NCBI GenBank assembly: GCA_000702025.1
Contig: JNKJ01000003.1
Location: 186,001-250,000 of the forward strand
Direction: 5' to 3'
Length of the DNA stretch: 64,000 bases
Source of the DNA: Blautia schinkii DSM 10518
Lineage (GTDB): Bacteria; Bacillota; Clostridia; Lachnospirales; Lachnospiraceae
Positions 60,871-64,000 of this stretch are shown here, piece by piece; position 1 is the stretch's first letter; the number at the start of each line of letters is the position of its first letter. A model generated the notes under the pieces. It saw only the letters and a program-made list of their open reading frames with translations, was not told the origin of the DNA and did no database searches. Both the position numbers and the translations under genes were made by a program.

Positions 60871-61257
60871 ATACTGCACGGATGTTTTCCTTTGTTCATT
60901 ACCCAGTGAGCAATAACACGCTTTGTGGAATGGCTAACGTGATAAAGTCACTATAATCTATCTTGTTTTGAGGGATATATGAATAGCCCATTGTGTTCCC
61001 ATTTTAAATGTGCTAATATAATATTAACGAGAATCTTAAAGTTTTATAAAGCCCTTGTATTCCGGAAGCTTCTGTGATAATCTGAACCTACGAAGCAGCC
61101 TCATTATAGGCTGTGGCATTTGCAGCAGGGTTATAATCTGTGATATTTACAGTATAACGATATGCTGTATATCAGGAATTTCTGTTATTCTGGCCGTTCG
61201 GCACAAGAACTCCTGTAAGTTCAGTATCATTTATCAAGCAATGAAGGAAGGGATTAT
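60871..61257. other. AT-rich gap without a supported gene
   Basis: About 390 bp. Contains AT-rich stretches (e.g. TAATATAATATTAAC near 61014) and a start region for the next gene (AAGGAAGGGA), but no inverted repeat, promoter pair or open frame that I would defend. Confidence 0.4.
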
Positions 61258-62220
61258 TTGGGTGTAAAAGATCATGGATTCGCGGAATACGCCGGAGATT
61301 TGGTCCGCTATGCAGACTTAATGAATGGAACGATATTTCATGGCAAACAGGTAGTGCAGGCGGAGTATTTAAAAAAAGCCCTGAGAAAAAAACGTGTATA
61401 TCTCGGCGTTCAGCCGGACGAAACAGTACAAAAGAACAATCCAGTCCAGAAGGTGCAGTATCTGGAACGCGAAAGAGATATCCTGGTACTGCATGACAAG
61501 CCTCAGGCCAGATTCTACCTGGCAAGTGAAGCGCAGACGGAAGCGGACTATGTAATGCCGGTCAGGTGTTTTACATATGATGCGGTAGAATATACCGATC
61601 AACTGAAGAATGGAGAACAACAGGAAAACTGTAAGGATGGGGTCAGCAGACCATTAATTCCCATTTTTCATCAGGTTCTGTATCTGGGAGACAAGCGGTG
61701 GCTAAGCAAGCATAATCTTAGAGAAATGATGCATATTCCGGAGGTGGTACAGGAGTTTGAGTATCTGCTACCGGATTATCAGATACACCGCATAGACATT
61801 CACGAACAGAATCCTGAACTGTTCCAAACAGAATGGAAGGACATTTTCCGCCTCATGGCTCACAGCCGCAGGAAAGAAGAACTAAAGAAATATGTAGAAG
61901 AGAACATACAAGAAATACGGACTCTAAGTGCAGATACCAGGAAATTTCTGGCGATTCTCTTGGATCAGTATGAGATTATGGAAGATGGAAAGATAGAGGT
62001 GAAAGATATGTGTGAAGCATGGGACGGCGCAATGCTGATGTATAAAGAAGAGGGAATTCTTGAGGGAGGAATCAATACTCTGATATTGGATAATATTGAG
62101 GATGGCAGACAAAAAGCGGTTATCCTCAGAAAACTCCAGAGGCGCTTTTCACTTACAGAAGAAATGGCAAACAAATATTATGAGCGCTGCATAGAAGAAT
62201 CGCAGCTTCAACGGATATAG
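61258..62220 (+). CDS. Rpn-family PD-(D/E)XK putative transposase
   Basis: 320 aa from TTG 61258, 4 nt after GGAAGGGA; a later ATG would cut the conserved start. MGVKDHGFAEYAGDLVRYAD and GTIFHGKQVVQAEYLK are the standard beginning of these Lachnospiraceae proteins, and FYLASEAQTEADYVMPVRCF, TYDAVEYTDQL holds the nuclease core with E-x-Q. Then PIFHQVLYLGDKRWLSKHNL and LLPDYQIHRIDI. The usual spelling of the core is IENQS..Y.MP; here SEAQTEADYVMP keeps the key Glu and Gln. Likely a functional open frame. Confidence 0.75.
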   Translation: MGVKDHGFAEYAGDLVRYADLMNGTIFHGKQVVQAEYLKKALRKKRVYLGVQPDETVQKNNPVQKVQYLERERDILVLHDKPQARFYLASEAQTEADYVMPVRCFTYDAVEYTDQLKNGEQQENCKDGVSRPLIPIFHQVLYLGDKRWLSKHNLREMMHIPEVVQEFEYLLPDYQIHRIDIHEQNPELFQTEWKDIFRLMAHSRRKEELKKYVEENIQEIRTLSADTRKFLAILLDQYEIMEDGKIEVKDMCEAWDGAMLMYKEEGILEGGINTLILDNIEDGRQKAVILRKLQRRFSLTEEMANKYYERCIEESQLQRI

Positions 62221-62233
62221 TATCAATTTTTAA

Positions 62234-62254
62234 CGGCGGTCAATTTGACCGCCG
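62234..62254. terminator. Palindromic hairpin between Rpn gene and DUF3343 gene
   Basis: CGGCGGTCAATTTGACCGCCG folds perfectly (one-base centre). Convergent genes end on both sides (62220 and 62310). The T-run is weak on either side. Confidence 0.65.
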
Positions 62255-62309
62255 ATTCTGCTACCGAAGTGGTAATCCCCTACCATTTAGATTGGTCAAG
62301 TATGTATGA

Positions 62310-62546
62310 TTACAGATTTCGTATCTCCATCGTCTCCCACCCAATCCCCGCCTGTAACAGTTCCTGCTTAAGCTCCTGCTGTGCTTCCGGTTCTGTTTTC
62401 CAGGCGAGTCCGCAGCCTGCAGAAATCTCTGCGGGAAGGGGTATCAATCTGCCCTTTATCCCTTTGTCCAGGCAGTATTTTTCCATACACATGGCTTGCG
62501 ATGTTGTGGAAAATGTAATAATAAGTTGTTCTTTTTTCTGTCTCAT
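62310..62546 (-). CDS. DUF3343 protein (putative Se/S carrier)
   Basis: 78 aa. LIITFSTTSQAMCMEKYCLD, KGIKGRLIPLPAEISAGCGL, AWKTEPEAQQELKQEL is the DUF3343 pattern, with conserved Cys in SAGCGLAW. In selenium-using Firmicutes it is found with yedF and a class V aminotransferase, the same three genes as here. The 4-bp overlap with the aminotransferase gene supports joint expression. The proposed carrier role is from genomic context in the literature, not proven. Confidence 0.85.
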   Translation of the reverse strand: MRQKKEQLIITFSTTSQAMCMEKYCLDKGIKGRLIPLPAEISAGCGLAWKTEPEAQQELKQELLQAGIGWETMEIRNL

Positions 62547-63688
62547 TCAGCAGCCTCCCGGGCAAGCGTGCGGACTGCTTCTACCGCCGCATCCACCTCT
62601 TTCTCTGTATTATAATAGGAAAAGCTGAATCTCACAGCTCCCTGCTTCTGCGTACCTAAGGCTTCGTGCATCAGCGGCGCGCAGTGTGCTCCGGAGCGTA
62701 CTGCAATCTCATAATCCTCCCAGAGCCAGTCGCTCACCGTGGCAGAGTCGATATCTCCGATATTGAGAGATACGATTCCTACACGTTCTTTCATATTATA
62801 ATCACCGTAAAGGCGGACATTTTCCATTTGCTGTACTCCCTGCACAAATCTGTCGGCAAGAGCCCGCTCCTGCTGTCCCACCTGCTTTACTCCCACAGAT
62901 AAAAGATAAGAAACTGCGGCATTCAGCCCCGCGATACCATGACTGTTCAGGGTCCCGGCCTCCAGCGCCGTGGGCATTACAGACGGATGCTCTTTTTCGT
63001 AGCTGTGTACACCGCTTCCGCCGACCTTTAAGGCCCGTATACAGATACCCTCGCGCACATAGATTCCCCCGGTTCCCTGCGGTCCCAGCAGTCCTTTGTG
63101 GCCTGTGAAGCATAGAACATCAATCCCGCTTTTTTCTACATCGATTGGCAGCACACCTGCTGTCTGGGACGCGTCTACAATTAGTTGAATCCCATGCCAC
63201 CGGGTAAATTCTCCCACTTTTTCCAGGTCCGTCACATTTCCTGTGAGATTGGATGCATGGGTGATGACCACAGCTTTTGTATTAGGGCGGTACAATTCCT
63301 CCAGCTTGTCGTAATCCAGCCGGCCTTTATCATCGGCGGAAAGCAGAGATACCCCGACGCCTTCTTTTTCCATGAGGTACAGGGGTCTGAGTACAGAATT
63401 ATGTTCGCAGACTGTGCTGATCACATGATCTCTGGGGAAAAATAGTCCTTGAATGGCAATATTCAGCGCTTCTGTGGCATTGCTGGTAAAGGCGATTCTT
63501 AAAGGGTCGGAAATCCCAAAGAGCTGCGCCAGTTTTTCTCTTGTATCATAAATCAACCTGGATGCACCAAGCGTTGCCGCATGGGCCCCGCGCCCGGCAT
63601 TGCCCACTGTATGCATTGCTTCCACCACTGCCTTTTCTACTTCTGGTGGTTTATGAAAGGTTGTGGCAGCATTGTCCAGATAAATCAT
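62543..63688 (-). CDS. Cysteine desulfurase-like class V aminotransferase
   Basis: 381 aa. MIYLDNAATTFHKPPEVEKA at the start, HASNLTGNVTDLEKVGEFTR, the PLP Lys in FTGHKGLLGPQGTGGIYV, and the persulfide Cys loop VRSGAHCAPLMHEALGTQ. A SufS/CsdA-like enzyme that draws sulfur or selenium from cysteine/selenocysteine. Between yedF (overlap 4 bp) and DUF3343 (overlap 4 bp), which points to selenium handling. Confidence 0.9.
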   Translation of the reverse strand: MIYLDNAATTFHKPPEVEKAVVEAMHTVGNAGRGAHAATLGASRLIYDTREKLAQLFGISDPLRIAFTSNATEALNIAIQGLFFPRDHVISTVCEHNSVLRPLYLMEKEGVGVSLLSADDKGRLDYDKLEELYRPNTKAVVITHASNLTGNVTDLEKVGEFTRWHGIQLIVDASQTAGVLPIDVEKSGIDVLCFTGHKGLLGPQGTGGIYVREGICIRALKVGGSGVHSYEKEHPSVMPTALEAGTLNSHGIAGLNAAVSYLLSVGVKQVGQQERALADRFVQGVQQMENVRLYGDYNMKERVGIVSLNIGDIDSATVSDWLWEDYEIAVRSGAHCAPLMHEALGTQKQGAVRFSFSYYNTEKEVDAAVEAVRTLAREAAE

Positions 63689-64000
63689 GGCTTTACAATC
63701 AGTCCTGCCTGTGTCATTTTTTCTGCTATGGCGTACATGTTGGTCACACTTCCCACCTGAAGCTTGTCCGTCAGCCCATAGAAATCAAGGCATGTGCCGC
63801 AGGTAAGGATTTCTACTCCCTGTGCTTCCATGGATTTCAAATCCTCCAGTGTCGGTGCGTCCTCGCATGTGAGCCTGGCTCCGCCATTATAAAAAAGGAT
63901 GGTGGAGGGAAGCTGTTCCTGCTGTGACAGCGCGTAGACAAAGCCTTTCATCAGCGCGGCTCCCAACTTGTCATCCCCGCTGCCCATACAGGAGGAAGAA
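63685..64000 (-). CDS. yedF: YedF sulfurtransferase-like selenium metabolism protein, N-terminus outside window
   Basis: Minus frame open to the right edge; the readable part is the C-terminal DsrE-like domain: MGSGDDKLGAALMKGFVYAL, TILFYNGGARLTCEDAPTLE, GVEILTCGTCLDFYGLTDKL, GSVTNMYAIAEKMTQAGLIV. The Met of MGSGDD is internal, since S-S-C precedes it in frame. The N-terminal TusA-like domain should lie beyond 64000. Last four bases overlap the aminotransferase start. Confidence 0.88.
   Translation of the reverse strand, partial: SSSCMGSGDDKLGAALMKGFVYALSQQEQLPSTILFYNGGARLTCEDAPTLEDLKSMEAQGVEILTCGTCLDFYGLTDKLQVGSVTNMYAIAEKMTQAGLIVKP

Noticed and set aside
1..64000. tRNA, rRNA, prophage or complete insertion sequence
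   Set aside because: No tRNA-like cloverleaf, rRNA segment, integrase or DDE transposase was recognised; Rpn proteins are the only transposase-annotated type and lack terminal repeats.

Overview
The window looks like a chromosomal segment of a spore-forming, anaerobic, Gram-positive Clostridia member, most likely a Lachnospiraceae (Blautia/Dorea-like) gut organism. The reasons are the spoIIGA-sigE sporulation pair, a T-box leader on thrS, YesM/YesN-type regulation of glycan use, a phenylacetate-CoA ligase/ACT pair, several Rpn-type PD-(D/E)XK proteins, and an operon that I recognise as the Lachnospiraceae DUF5716/DUF5717 type. No rRNA, tRNA, CRISPR array or complete transposon was seen. All assignments come from reading the sequence and from family knowledge; no search was run.

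Layout. 1-12,959 (minus strand) is a rhamnose-glycan locus: GH106 (cut by the left edge), a YesN/YesM two-component system, two sugar ABC permeases, a solute-binding protein, a GH78 alpha-L-rhamnosidase, an AraC regulator and an Rpn-family protein. 13,362-17,204 holds ACT protein plus phenylacetate-CoA ligase, an Rpn protein lacking its core, aldolase debris and a helical protein. 17,278-18,998 is sigE-spoIIGA with a recognisable Spo0A-type promoter. 19,022-23,832 carries aroD and divergent aroE (shikimate pathway) and T-box-controlled thrS. 23,851-28,310 has a YdcF-like protein, a SEC-C protein, a 1-kb intergenic region with two structured elements, a membrane-anchored HAD protein and D-amino-acid transaminase. 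28,478-34,558 has purA, DUF2207, lemA, purB and purC. 34,775-36,394 is a low-GC PIN / ImmA-IrrE / XRE module. 36,599-39,228 is an amino-acid ABC transporter. 39,409-45,055 is the TPR/DUF5716/DUF5717 operon. 45,579-47,736 has small membrane proteins, an EamA transporter and an HD protein. 47,896-54,040 is a ribose operon (rbsB-DUF2291-rbsA-rbsC-rbsD-rbsK). 54,602-60,756 (mostly plus strand) has a 53-aa membrane peptide, a GntR/ABC efflux module with an amber codon in the regulator, a DUF2975/HTH pair, a large membrane protein and a uracil permease. 61,258-64,000 has an Rpn protein and a selenium-type yedF / class V aminotransferase / DUF3343 cluster cut by the right edge.

The most striking observation is a family of four about 265-bp intergenic elements (25446-25714 plus, 25950-26215 minus, 45166-45442 plus, 54311-54572 plus). 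Each folds into a giant hairpin with a 51-59 bp basal helix (perfect in two copies). The helix sequence differs between copies, but both arms change together. Above it are three shorter helices that also covary (6 bp, 4-5 bp, 3 bp), with invariant internal loops and an AAGAG terminal loop. This is the signature of a structure under selection, either a non-coding RNA or a hairpin DNA element, and I do not recognise it as a named family.

Other recurrent themes are strong hairpins after each substrate-binding-protein gene, binding proteins without a lipobox, and many short tandem repeats in intergenic regions.
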